The notes under the pieces were generated by a model, which was given only the letters and a program-made list of their open reading frames with translations, did no database searches and was not told the origin of the DNA. Positions 23,112 through 33,257 of a stretch of DNA of 64,000 nt are shown here, piece after piece (within the stretch, counting starts at the first letter, position 1; each line of letters starts with the position of its first letter). Origin of the DNA: Manihot esculenta (Eukaryota > Streptophyta > Magnoliopsida > Malpighiales > Euphorbiaceae); NCBI RefSeq assembly GCF_001659605.2, contig NC_035170.2:26764020-26828019 (forward strand), written 5' to 3'. Position numbers and translations under genes: made by a program.

Positions 23112-25557
23112 GTAAGATCGCACCTTTTTTTATATTTTCCTGAATTACCATCCATAATTATTGCTGTTCTTGTTTTGTTTTTTTAAATTCAGAATGACTG
23201 ATTTATAATGTTTTGCTACAAATTCATATTTTCTGTCCAGAATAGGCTTTCATTTTCTCGAATCATAAGTTCATGATTGTTTTCTATCATCTCATAAAAC
23301 CAGCTTGCGCTGCTCCCTCAAATATAGAACTTTTCTTTAGTATCAATTTTAATTCAAATCTATATATATCTATAAAGCTGCATTCTAAATTAGGCTATCA
23401 GAAATTGACAAGTGACATTTAGTTTCACCTATGTCAGTGACACTCTTAAACTTATACCTATGTCAATGACACTCTTAAACTTATATATTTATATCAAGTG
23501 ACACACTTTTAAACTAAGTTATTAAATCTAAATTATTTGCGATAATTTTAATCTCTCACTTTCTACTAAGATGTAACTTTTATATGTCAATTATATATAA
23601 AACTCACTAGGATAATCTTTTTCACACAATTCTATCTAGGACTTTGTCCTTCATTTTCAATTGACTCATGTTTTAAAAAAAAAATTTCTAGGTGTAATTG
23701 TACAATTCTGCCAGTTAACTCAATTCTCTCATATATAAAAGTTGAATGAGAGTTATTCAAATGTTGAAATTTTTTTATTCTAAGTGATTCTATTTCTTCA
23801 TCGCTACCACCGCTATTGAAACTTAATACCACCGCTGTTGAAACTTAGTAAATTTTATTGTTTTAAAAATATATTTTCTTAAATAAAATTTGTTATTGGA
23901 TATTAATAATATATGATGGTAAATATTAAAATTTTTAATTTAATTTTTTAATACAATTAAATTTGTTGATATATGATTTTATACTGAGATTAATATTTAA
24001 GATTTTTAAATTTCTTACTCTAAAATTGAAAATCATGCATATTAGTTGAATTTCTAATACTCTTCTATAATTATTTTATTTATTTTATGGCAATAGATTG
24101 TATATAAAATATTTTTAATATCTGTGCGAGAATTAAATCACAATAGGTGTGTTATATGTAAGAACTATATATTTTCTTTCCTTTAATGCAATGCAGAATT
24201 GGAGCCACAGCCAATACACTGGGATTGTTTTGAAAATTGTGGTAAGGCGATTGCATTGGCATTGATGCATGAAGTACACGTAGGTGTTGCTCTTCATCGT
24301 GTCTTTCTTTTGCAACTGGCTGGAAAGGATATTTCTGTAGAAGACGTAAGGGATGCAGATCCATCTTTTTACAATAACAAGGCCAATAAGGAACCTTTTC
24401 CTGATGATGATCAAATTCAGAATGAATTTATCAAGTCAATATCAGAACAGATACGCTTTTTCAAAAATGGCTTTGATAGTGTTTTTGGAAAATCAATCTT
24501 CCAACAGCTATCTGATAATGGAATAGAGCCTGAAGATCTTAACCTAGTTCTAAAAGGAAGCACAGAACTTGAATTTAATTCTGATGAGAATCTTGACGAC
24601 AAGCAAAATGATCCTTTGATGCCCCAAGATAATGAAAGTGATCCCCTGACGTACAGGTACTTTAAGGTATGTGCTAGCGGAATTTCCTTTGTGTTACTCT
24701 AGTATAACTATTGTTTCCCTTTACTTTTCCATACTCATCAAATCTCTAAATCTTGATCTATAAACTGTAACTATGTTAAATACTGGCAGGTCAATTTACA
24801 AAATCTTAATATTCCGAAGTGGCAAAAGGGTAAGCGTCTCGGAGAGGGAAAATTTGGAAAAGTGTTTGAAGGATATGCACCTGGTGGTTTCTTTTTTGCC
24901 ATAAAGGAAATAAAGATTGAACCTGAGGTAAACATTGAGCAAATTTATGATGAAATTCGCTTATTATGTCAGTTAAGACATCCAAATATAGTCAAATACT
25001 ATGGCATGGAGAAGCGTGAACGGAATCTCTATATTTTTCTGGAGCTTGTAACTACAGGTTCCCTCCAACGTGTGCATGAAAATTTTAAATTAGAAGATTC
25101 CCAGGTTTCACACTACACCAAGCAGATACTGCGAGGTCTAAAGTATCTCCATGAGCGAAATGTTGCTCATAGAGACATCAAATGTGCAAATATATTAGTG
25201 AATGAAAAAGGTCGCATAAAAATTGCAGATTTTGGATTGGCAAAAGTGATGGAATTAAACACTCTTATGAAGTCTTCTTACTGTGGGACACGAGGTTGGA
25301 TGGCTCCTGAGGTTGCTAAATCGGGCAATCAATATGGATTTAAAGCTGATATTTGGAGCCTTGGTTGCACAGTCTTGGAGATGTTAACAAGGAAACCTCC
25401 ACACGTGATGGAAAGTGGGAAATTTCTAGATCCCCCTGATCTTCCATCAGAGCATTCACGAGATTTTATCAAGAAGTGCTTGCAAGTTAATCCAGATGAT
25501 CGTCCATCTGCTGCTGAGCTTTTGCAACATCCTTTTGTGAAAGGTTTTGGCTTATAA
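21461..25557 (+). CDS. Chimeric gene copy 1: ubiquitin-like domain, UPL5-type region, HECT N-lobe, MAPKKK kinase
   Basis: Three exons (21461-23111, 24197-24666, 24790-25557) join in frame to 2889 nt, about 962 residues. Introns have GT-AG ends. The N-terminus is a ubiquitin-like domain. The middle and exon 2 match UPL5-type HECT E3 ligases. Exon 3 is a full MEKK1-type MAPKKK kinase domain in place of the rest of HECT, so the catalytic-Cys lobe is absent and E3 activity is not expected. The kinase would phosphorylate MAPKKs if active (family knowledge). A role linking ubiquitin binding to MAPK signalling is inference. The same architecture occurs in copy 2, so it predates the duplication. The start was chosen as the first ATG of the open frame, conserved in all three units. 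A fusion made only by annotation is unlikely because splice phases and exon spacing are kept in both copies. Confidence 0.75.
22333..22515 (+). repeat. Coding minisatellite for an acidic repeat
   Basis: A 39-bp unit encodes DEDGEVDNDxDET. It occurs about four times in copy 1 (the last units diverged) and about three times at 34129-34260 in copy 2. The unit length is a multiple of three, so the frame is kept. Confidence 0.85.
23112..24196 (+). other. Intron 1 of copy 1
   Basis: It is 1085 bp, GTAAGA...TGCAG, and AT-rich with no gene. A short direct repeat (ACACTCTTAAACTTAT) occurs near 23440-23480. Copy 2 has a 1663-bp intron at this position with different insertions. Confidence 0.75.
24197..24666 (+). 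CDS. Copy 1 exon 2: truncated HECT N-lobe
   Basis: This 470-bp exon follows exon 1 by completing GAA (Glu). HWDCFENCGKAIALALMH, VGVALHRVFLLQLAGKDISV and DVRDADPSFYNN are the first HECT N-lobe blocks of UPL5-type ligases. A shorter than usual link follows (a segment normally between the DADP block and the SISEQ block seems missing), then FIKSISEQIRFFKNGFDS and a degenerate end (DPLTYRYFK) where intact UPL5 proteins continue into the rest of HECT. It ends AAG|GTATGT at 24666, phase 0. Confidence 0.8.
24790..25557 (+). CDS. Copy 1 exon 3: MEKK1-type MAPKKK kinase domain in one exon
   Basis: 255 codons begin in phase 0 after TGGCAG. Kinase motifs in order: Gly loop GEGKFGKVF (24841 on), AIKE with Lys at 24904-24906, FLELVTTGSL, HRDIKCANIL with Asp at 25174-25176, DFGLAK with Asp at 25228-25230, WMAPE, DIWSLGCTVLEM and the C-terminal HPFV. 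The sequence type is the plant MEKK1 group of MAPKKKs. In the activation segment the usual GTP before the WMAPE block reads GTR (CGA at 25291-25293), and the residue before HRD is Ala rather than the usual Val or Ile. The domain contains no intron, although plant MEKK1-type genes normally have several here (family knowledge). The stop TAA is at 25555-25557. Confidence 0.85.
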   Translation, partial: VNLQNLNIPKWQKGKRLGEGKFGKVFEGYAPGGFFFAIKEIKIEPEVNIEQIYDEIRLLCQLRHPNIVKYYGMEKRERNLYIFLELVTTGSLQRVHENFKLEDSQVSHYTKQILRGLKYLHERNVAHRDIKCANILVNEKGRIKIADFGLAKVMELNTLMKSSYCGTRGWMAPEVAKSGNQYGFKADIWSLGCTVLEMLTRKPPHVMESGKFLDPPDLPSEHSRDFIKKCLQVNPDDRPSAAELLQHPFVKGFGL

Positions 25558-25920
25558 TATTTCTTCAGCTTGAACTATGTGATAGATGTGTGTTTATGAG
25601 CATTCAATATTAAGAACCTAAATATTTATGGAATTTTGTAATTTTGTTTAGTAATTTTTGGATTAGTGAAGTATTTGGGTTGATATATTTTAATGGATAT
25701 AGCGTTTTTAGTTTGTGTTGTGCCCTTGAAGGCAGTATAGGGTTGTTAAACATAATAAAATTGTTTTGTTGAACGGCTTGGATAATGGCGATAATGTATA
25801 AATAATAAGGCCATTTAAAATCGTCATACGTGCATATACAATTGGAAGAGACGCATGAATCTTTCCATTTAATTCAACAGAATTATATAAAGTTCGATTT
25901 ATAGAGTACAAAGATCAGAC
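25558..25920 (+). other. 3' flank of copy 1
   Basis: The first 240 bases match 37879-38130 behind copy 2, which marks the shared 3' UTR and downstream flank. No other gene. Confidence 0.6.
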
Positions 25921-26640
25921 TTTTAACACCCCTGACTTTCCTTTACAATGAGTAGATCGATTACTCACGTGCTCGTACTATACACAAGAACTCAACGTGA
26001 AAATTACCGACTTTTATAAAGGTTGTGCAAACTAAGTATGACCCCATAGAACCAGGATGAGATACTGATCTCCTACACTGACTATGGACGACCACTTTAG
26101 TCTCCTCCGACGCATTAAATAAGCAGGCCGAAATTTTGATTTACGTGACATACACGGCAAACAAGATATGGGCTAAACCTGTCCTCCATTAATGTATGGC
26201 GTGTTAGGCAAGAAGGCTCACGTCAAATATGATGGAACTTGACGCTAGAGGTCACCAAAATGACCAACCAGTATATATATATCTAATCAAACTCAAACAG
26301 GGTTGGTCTCTCTCTCTCTCTCCCTCTCTCTTTCTCACTTTAAAGAACCTAAAATGATACGTGTTTGAAAGTTGCTATTGAATGTCTTATTGTTTACTTT
26401 CTTTTTATGTTAATGAATCTCACATAATCCTTGATTTGACTTGAGCATTGGAGGATCTCTATCGGGGTATCACCGGTGGACCCCTAACCGTCTTTTTTCA
26501 TCTTACAGATCCCCTTCTTTAGGGTCTAATGTGAAAGGATCTAACGAAACCAATCCTAGATCTATGATCAACTTATTGAAACAAACCTCCTGTGCACGTG
26601 TATCCATCTCCTTTCCCGTTGGATTTTAGACTTATCAATT
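25920..26640 (+). mobile_element. Possible old LTR and primer site of a Tat-like Ty3 element
   Basis: A (CT)n tract at about 26310-26335 precedes TGACTTGAGCATTGGAGGAT (26436-26455), a motif often seen near the RNA start region of Tat-type plant LTRs. ATTGGCGTCGTTTGCGG at 26638-26654 resembles a primer site of that type. The left boundary is not defined and no matching second LTR was found. Low certainty. Confidence 0.35.
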
Positions 26641-27265
26641 GGCGTCGTTTGCGGAAAATGAAGAAGATTATCCTGTCACCAAATTTTCCAAACAAAACCC
26701 ATTGAAATCCACGTGGCAAACCAAGAAAAGCTAACAACAAGGAAAATTGAAAGAAAGAGTGATGGCGAAAAGACCCAAGAATCACCAGCTACATCTAAAA
26801 GCCACACGACAAAAATCAAATAGAGGAAGATGCTGATGTAAGAAGAAAAAGCGACACAAGGGCAATCCACCAATCATGAGAGAGAAGTGACGTGCACGAG
26901 TCACCCAAGTCATACAGTTATTTCTCTAACTCAAAATATTTTTTCTATTATAATCTAGTCAAAAAATCTATAATTTTAGATGAGAGCTTTGAGTATATGA
27001 ATCGGAAATACGATAACATACTGAAGTAACTTAAAAAGTTCTCATTTGCGATTAATATTATCATAAACTCACTGAGAAAGGGTTTATTTGTTTAAAGTAT
27101 GCTACTATATGATTTGAAAATTCAGAAACGATTTTATTCATTGAATCTAATGAGATGATATAGTTGGTCAAAACTCATATTTATGTCCATTTAGAATATG
27201 AAGCTAAGTGTGTTACACGCCTCATTATTTATTAACAAATATTGCTTAACTGGCAATGAGTATTC
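26641..27265. other. AT-rich stretch, possible remnant of the same element
   Basis: No coding region that I can support. It ends at an (AT)n tract. Confidence 0.35.
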
Positions 27266-27266
27266 T

Positions 27267-27267
27267 C

Positions 27268-27320
<53 letters not shown>
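27267..27320. repeat. (AT)n microsatellite
   Basis: An uninterrupted TA/AT dinucleotide run of about 50 bases. Confidence 0.95.
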
Positions 27321-27323
<3 letters not shown>

Positions 27324-27370
27324 TGCAATTTTTTATTTTTATTTCGCAGATAAATTTCAAAAGTAAAAGA

Positions 27371-28305
27371 AAGGCTACTAAGCTCAAAATCACTAGAAAG
27401 GCCACGAGTCTGAATCTTGAAAAATCGCTATTAAAGTTACGAGTATGAATCTTCAGAAAATCACCAGTAAGGTTACGAGTCTGAATTCCTGAAAAATCAC
27501 CAGTATGGCCACGAATCTAAATCTCGAAAAATTACTAGTAAGGTTATGAGCCTAAATTCCTGAAAAATCACCAGCAAGGCTCATATCCCTAGAAAATTGC
27601 CAGTAAGGCTATGAGTCTGAATCCTTGAAAAATTGTCAGTAAGGCCATGAGTCTGAATCCCATAAAAAAAGCCAGTAAAGTCACGAGCTTGAGTTTCGAA
27701 AAATCGCCAGTAAGGCCATGAGTCTGAATCTCAAAAATCGCCAGTAAGGCCACAAGCCTGAATCCTGAAAAATCGTCAGTAAGGCTACGAGTCTGAATCT
27801 CAAAAAATAACCAGTAAGGATACGAGCCTGAATCTCCAAAAAATCACTAGTAAGGCCATAAGCTTGAATCTCATAAAATCGCCAAAAAGGCCACAAGTCT
27901 AAATCCCCGAAAAATCGCCAATAAGGCCACAAGTCTGAATCTCGAAAAATCACCAGTAAGACCACGAACCTGAATTTCAAAAAATCTCCAGTAAGGCTAC
28001 GAACTTGAATCCCCAGAAAATTGACAGTAAGGCCACGAGCCTGAATCTCGGAAAATCGCTAGTAAGGCTACGAGACTGAATCCCCAAAAAATCGCCAATA
28101 AGGCCACAAGCTTGAATCTCGAGAAAATTGCCAGTAAGGCCACGAGTCTGAATCTCAAAAAATTGCCAGTAAGGCCATGAGCTTGTCTCTCCAAAAAATT
28201 GCTAATAAGGCCACGAGCTTGAATCTCGAGAAAATTGCCAGTAAGGCCACGAACCTGAATCTCAAAAAATGGCTAGTAATGCCACGAACTTGAATCCCCG
28301 AAAAG
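27371..28305. repeat. Minisatellite, unit about 34 bp
   Basis: Roughly 27 diverged units with the consensus core CCAGTAAGGCCACGAGTCTG followed by AATCTCGAAAAATCG. Reverse-strand reading frames here (for example LVALLAIF repeats) come from the repeat itself. Confidence 0.9.
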
Positions 28306-28645
28306 TACTCAAAAGGTGTGAAGAAGAAAAATGTTTGGAAGCACGCAAAGGAAAAAAAGTCCAGAAGCAAACTCAAGGCTAAGTGTCCGGAAGGTGTGAA
28401 GGAGCAAAATGCTCAGAAGAAAGCACTACGGCTAAGTGCTCGGAATATGTGAAGAACAAAAAAGCTCGAAAGCGAAATTAGGGCTAAGTGCCCACGGAAT
28501 GAGATAAGGGCTCAAAAGCCCGAAAGCGAAATCAGGGGTAAGTGCCCACATAAGCATGATAAAGGCACAAAAGCCTGAAAGCAAAATCAGTGCTAAGTGC
28601 CAGGAAGAAAAATCAGGGCTAAGTACCCGGAAGCGAAATCAAAGC
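28306..28645. repeat. Second, longer-period tandem repeat
   Basis: About six irregular units built around GGGCTAAGTGCCC and AAAGCCCGAAAGCGAAATC. It directly follows the minisatellite and ends where unit B backbone begins. Confidence 0.7.
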
Positions 28646-28649
28646 TTAT

Positions 28650-30131
28650 TCCACATTCAAAATCTCACCGTTATAATTATACATAAATTTATTAATATAA
28701 AAATTTGTCTAATTTACTCTAGAAGAAGAGAAAGTAATCCCTTAGTTACTATCATTAATTATTTTAAAATAATAAAATTCGTAAAATAATAATCTGAACC
28801 AACTAGCCAATTGATTCATATTTTAAAACCATATAGAAATTTAAATTGACCTGGTGCCTCTAAAGTAGCGTAGAATTTTCCTTAGTGCTGCTTTAATTAA
28901 TCAAATGTATTACACGTCATAATAAAATAATCAATCAAAAAAATATACCCATCAAAAGCTGTGCTCATACACTTAAAATATTGCATAAATATACCAGATA
29001 ATTTATATTGATGATCCCTCAATTCATGAAATTTTACATTTTAGTCCCTCACCTTTCCATTAATTTATTAGCACAATTCTTTTAAAAACTATTATATAAA
29101 ATTTTCTGTTCATTTCTTTAATAAATATGATATCTAGGCATGGCCGGTGCTTATCTCTCTTCACACGCAAGAGTCAAAAGATTTCTAGATTACTGATTAT
29201 TATTTGTAAATTAATAATTATTTTTTTATAATTTTATTATATATATATATATATATATATATTAAAATATAATTTTTTTTATAAATTTTTCAATCATATT
29301 TATTTTAAAAATATTAATTTTATTATATATTTAAAAAATATTTTAAATACTTATTCATAAAAATAATAATTAATAAAAAATTATTTTATAAATAAAATAA
29401 AATTAAATAGAATTATAATAATTAAGTTATATATTAACTATACATAAAAAAAATGAAAAGTGAATAATAACTTTTAGACAATTAAGTAGATAAAAATTGT
29501 AAAATAAAGAGTATTATTTTTTAAGAAAATTTATTATTTAATTTTTAAATATTATTATTATTAAATTAATTCTTTAATTTAAAAAAATATTAAAATATTT
29601 TTATATATTTTTTTAAAAAATAATTATTTAATTTAGTTTTACTATTAAAAATATAATAAAAAATAAATTATTTTTTTATTGACAAAAAAAAGGTATTTTA
29701 ATATATTTAAAAAATATAAAAATATTTTAATAAATTTTTAAAAATACAGAAAATAATTTATTAATAATAATAAAATGGTTTATCTGAGGATGAAATTAAA
29801 TTTTAATTTTTTTATTTTTTATTTATTTTTAATAAAAAATAAAATAAAAAAATTATTTTATTAATGAAAAAAAAATATTTTAATAAATTTTAAAAATTAT
29901 AAAAAATAAAAACAATAATTTTAAATAGTAAATCTCCTATTTTTTATTATTCGTTGAATGTGCTACGCCAACTTGACGAGTTAGTATTTGAGGTGCATAT
30001 AATAATCTTCCCATTTTTGCTCATGTGCGGAGACCTGCAAACTTTGTGTGTTATCGTTTGTTTATCCTGCTGAAAAGCCATTAAAAACCTCTCATCGAGA
30101 GAAAATGGAACCTAAACCTGTCAAATTATGT
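28650..30131 (+). repeat. Tandem unit B: truncated copy with promoter and first 12 codons
   Basis: It contains the backbone blocks seen in units A, C and D (28800-28985, 28985-29240), then AT-rich DNA, then the gene upstream block at 29945-30104. It ends abruptly at about 30130. No kinase or HECT part follows. Confidence 0.8.
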
Positions 30132-30143
30132 GTATCATGGTAA
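30105..30143 (+). pseudogene. Third copy of the chimeric gene, 5' stub only
   Basis: ATG at 30105 begins MEPKPVKL, as in copy 2, then the match stops and TAA follows after 12 codons. The upstream block contains the same TATA-like sequence. It is a dead fragment that shows the array once contained, or was copied from, at least one further gene copy. Confidence 0.8.
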
Positions 30144-30900
30144 TTAATTAACTTTCATAGTTTCTTCATTGATTTTATACATTGAATTATTACTCATATT
30201 TTGATACTAATTGATAACTGTTGGGCTCACTGCTGGATCTCTTATGTTTTCTAAGTCATGTCAGAGTCCAACAAAATAAGACAAATCCAAAACTTGAAAT
30301 GTTTTTGAGCCGGCCTGCTCAGCTATTTAAGTCTGGGTCTCGATGTATACAGTAAGCTATGATACCCGCAGGTCCAAGTCTGGCAAAAAGGAAGCCAGCC
30401 TAGTGACAGGACAAAATAGGAGACATTCAGACTCTGTTCTTTCGCACTTCTACTCGCATGCGCACTGAAAAAAATTAAATGGCCATATGACATAAATAAG
30501 AAAATTGACATTACTGTATTAACGAGTCTACTCGATACGAATGTATGCCATTACAGCAGAAAGATCGTGGTACGTCACTAAAAAGTAAAAAGAAAAGAAT
30601 AAAAAAAAAAAAGAGGAACCTACTCAAAAGAAGACTGAAACCTATTATCTTAGATCTCAGGATATCACTAATGACATAATATTTAAATAAATTATGTGAC
30701 TGAAGTTTGCTTATGTTAAAGTATTATCTTTTATAAAATTTAAACTAATTGTTACCTAAAAATTTACCTTATGTATATATAAAAAATAATTATGTTATAA
30801 AATTAATTAAAAATTATTAGCTATCATTATTATTATGCATTACAAAACACTAAAAAAAACTAAATTTGCAAATGAATAAATTCATTTATAAATTATAAAA
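30144..30900. other. Sequence unique to the B/C junction
   Basis: About 750 bases without matches to the other units. The part at 30190-30480 is less AT-rich than its surroundings and may be an inserted element, but I see no terminal repeats and no gene. Confidence 0.4.
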
Positions 30901-33257
30901 TTCTATTTGTACTTTAATTTATAATTGATTATTATTTATTTATATAAATTTTACATATAATTTTTTTTAAACGGAAAATATAGCAACGTTTATTAAAAAT
31001 AATCAAAGACGAAAGCTATTTTGACATTACTAAGTAATAAATATTAATTTACATTGTCCACTTCTCCCTCTTTCTGAACATTTTTCCTTGTCTAGATTAA
31101 AAAAAAATATATTTTTTCATCAACTTTGATCTTTTTTAATTTGATTAAATATTGTTTTTAATTAATGTGGACGACTGGTAGCACAGCGGAAGAACTGTAA
31201 TGAAAAGGACAAAATTGATGTCATTTTTGTAATAGAGATCTTTTTCAAATATGAAATCATTTTTAAATTTTGAGATGTTATATATAAACTTATTAAAGAA
31301 TAATAAATTTTGTGTAAAACCCTACCAATGCTGGCTATTATATTTATTAATGAATAATATAAAAGAATAAACGTAGACGTTTATGTCAGCGTCCCTTTAT
31401 TTTATAATAATATGATTTAATGTAAATATTTAAATTTTTATTTAATAAATTTTTAAAAAATAATTTTAAATAAAAAATTAATTAAAATTAATTGAGATAT
31501 AATTAAAATTAAAGTAAATATGAAATAATTGATTTTATTATTTTAAATTTTAAATTTAAGATATAGATGTAAAAAGTAATAATTTTTTTAAAAAGATATT
31601 TTTTATAAAATACATTAAGAAAATGTACTTTTTATGAAAATATTTTTTAAATATAAATTATTCTCTTTAAACAAATTAATAAAGCCTTTATTTAATAAAA
31701 AGACTAACATTTTTCGTCGTCGACTTTTGACCTTTCTTAATTGAATTAATAGTGATGGAGAGCTGTAATGAAAAAGACAAAGTGTCATTTTTGTAATGGA
31801 AATCTTTTTAAAATTGTTAATTAAATTACCAAACCAAGTTTTATTTGCTCGTCTCAGCATTATTCATATGAATAGACAATACTTAATTCATATTTATTAA
31901 TTTATTATATTATTAATTATTTTAAAATTAAACCGATAAAATACTCACCTTAATTACTAACTTATTATATCATTAATTATTTTAAAATAATAAAATTCAT
32001 AAAATAATAACCCCAACCAACTAGCCAATTGATTCATATTTTAAAACCATATAGAAATTTAAATTGACCTGGTGCCTCTAAAGTAGCGTAGTATTTTCTT
32101 TAGTGCTGCTTTAATTAATCAAATGTATTACACGTCATAATAAAATAATCAATCAAAAAAATACACCCATCAAAAGCTGTGCTCACACACTTAAAATATT
32201 GCATAAATATACTAGATAATTTATATTGATGATCCCTCGATTCATGAAATTTTACATTTTAGTCCCTCACCTTTCCATTAATTTATTAGCACAATTTTTT
32301 TAAAAACTATTATATATAATTTCCTGTTCATTTCTTTAATAAATATGATATCTAGGAATGGCCGGTGTTTGTCTCTCTTCACACGCAAGAGTCAAAAGAT
32401 TTCTAGATTACTAATTATTATTTGTAAATTAATAATTATTTTTTTTATAATTTTATTTATATATATTAAAATATAATTTTTTATTAATTTTTTTAATTAT
32501 ATTTATTTTTTATAAAAATAATAATTAATAAGAGATGATTTTATAAATAAAATAAAATTAAATAGAGTTATAATAATTAATTTATATATTAATTATATAT
32601 AAAAAGTGAAAAGTGAATAATAATTTTTAGATAATTAGGTAGATAAAAATTATATAATAAAGAGTATTATTTTTTTAAAAAAATTATTATTTAATTTTTA
32701 GGTATTTAGTTAATTTTTTAATTTTAAAAAATTTATTATATTTTTTCTATTTTAACAAAATAATTATTTAATTTATTTTTATCGTTAAAAATATAATAAA
32801 AATTAAATTATTTTTTTATTGATGAGGAAAAAAATATTTTAATATATTTAATAAAAGATAAAAATATTCTAATAAATTTTTAAAATATAAAAAATTAATA
32901 GTAATATCCAAAACTTATATAAGGGGATTTATTTAAAATAAAATAAAATTTTAAAATTTTTTTTATTATTTACTTTTTTAATAAAAAATAAAATAAAAAA
33001 TTATTTTATTAATAAGGAAAAAAATAAAATATTATAATAACTTTCTAAAAATATAAAGAATAATAACAATAATTAAATAGTAAATTTTCTATTTTCCATT
33101 ATTCGTTAAATGCGCCGCGCCAACTTGACGAGTTAGGATTTGAGGTGCATATAATAATCTTCCCATTTTTGCTCATGTGCGGAGACCTGCAAACTTTGTG
33201 TGTTACCGTTTTGTTTATCCTGCTGAAAAGCCATTGAAAACCTCTCATCGAGAGAAA
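30900..33257 (+). repeat. Tandem unit C, upstream part
   Basis: Carries the shared blocks at 30960-31420, 31700-31860, 32018-32200 and 32200-32450, then AT-rich DNA, then the gene upstream block at 33095-33257 with CATATAATAATC at about 33147. A relic of the right end of a MITE is at about 31922-31955. No other gene. Confidence 0.75.

Noticed and set aside
27681..28376. Reverse-strand frames with repeated LVALLAIF, looking like a membrane protein
   Set aside because: Produced by translating the 34-bp minisatellite. No start context, no splice structure, and units drift freely.
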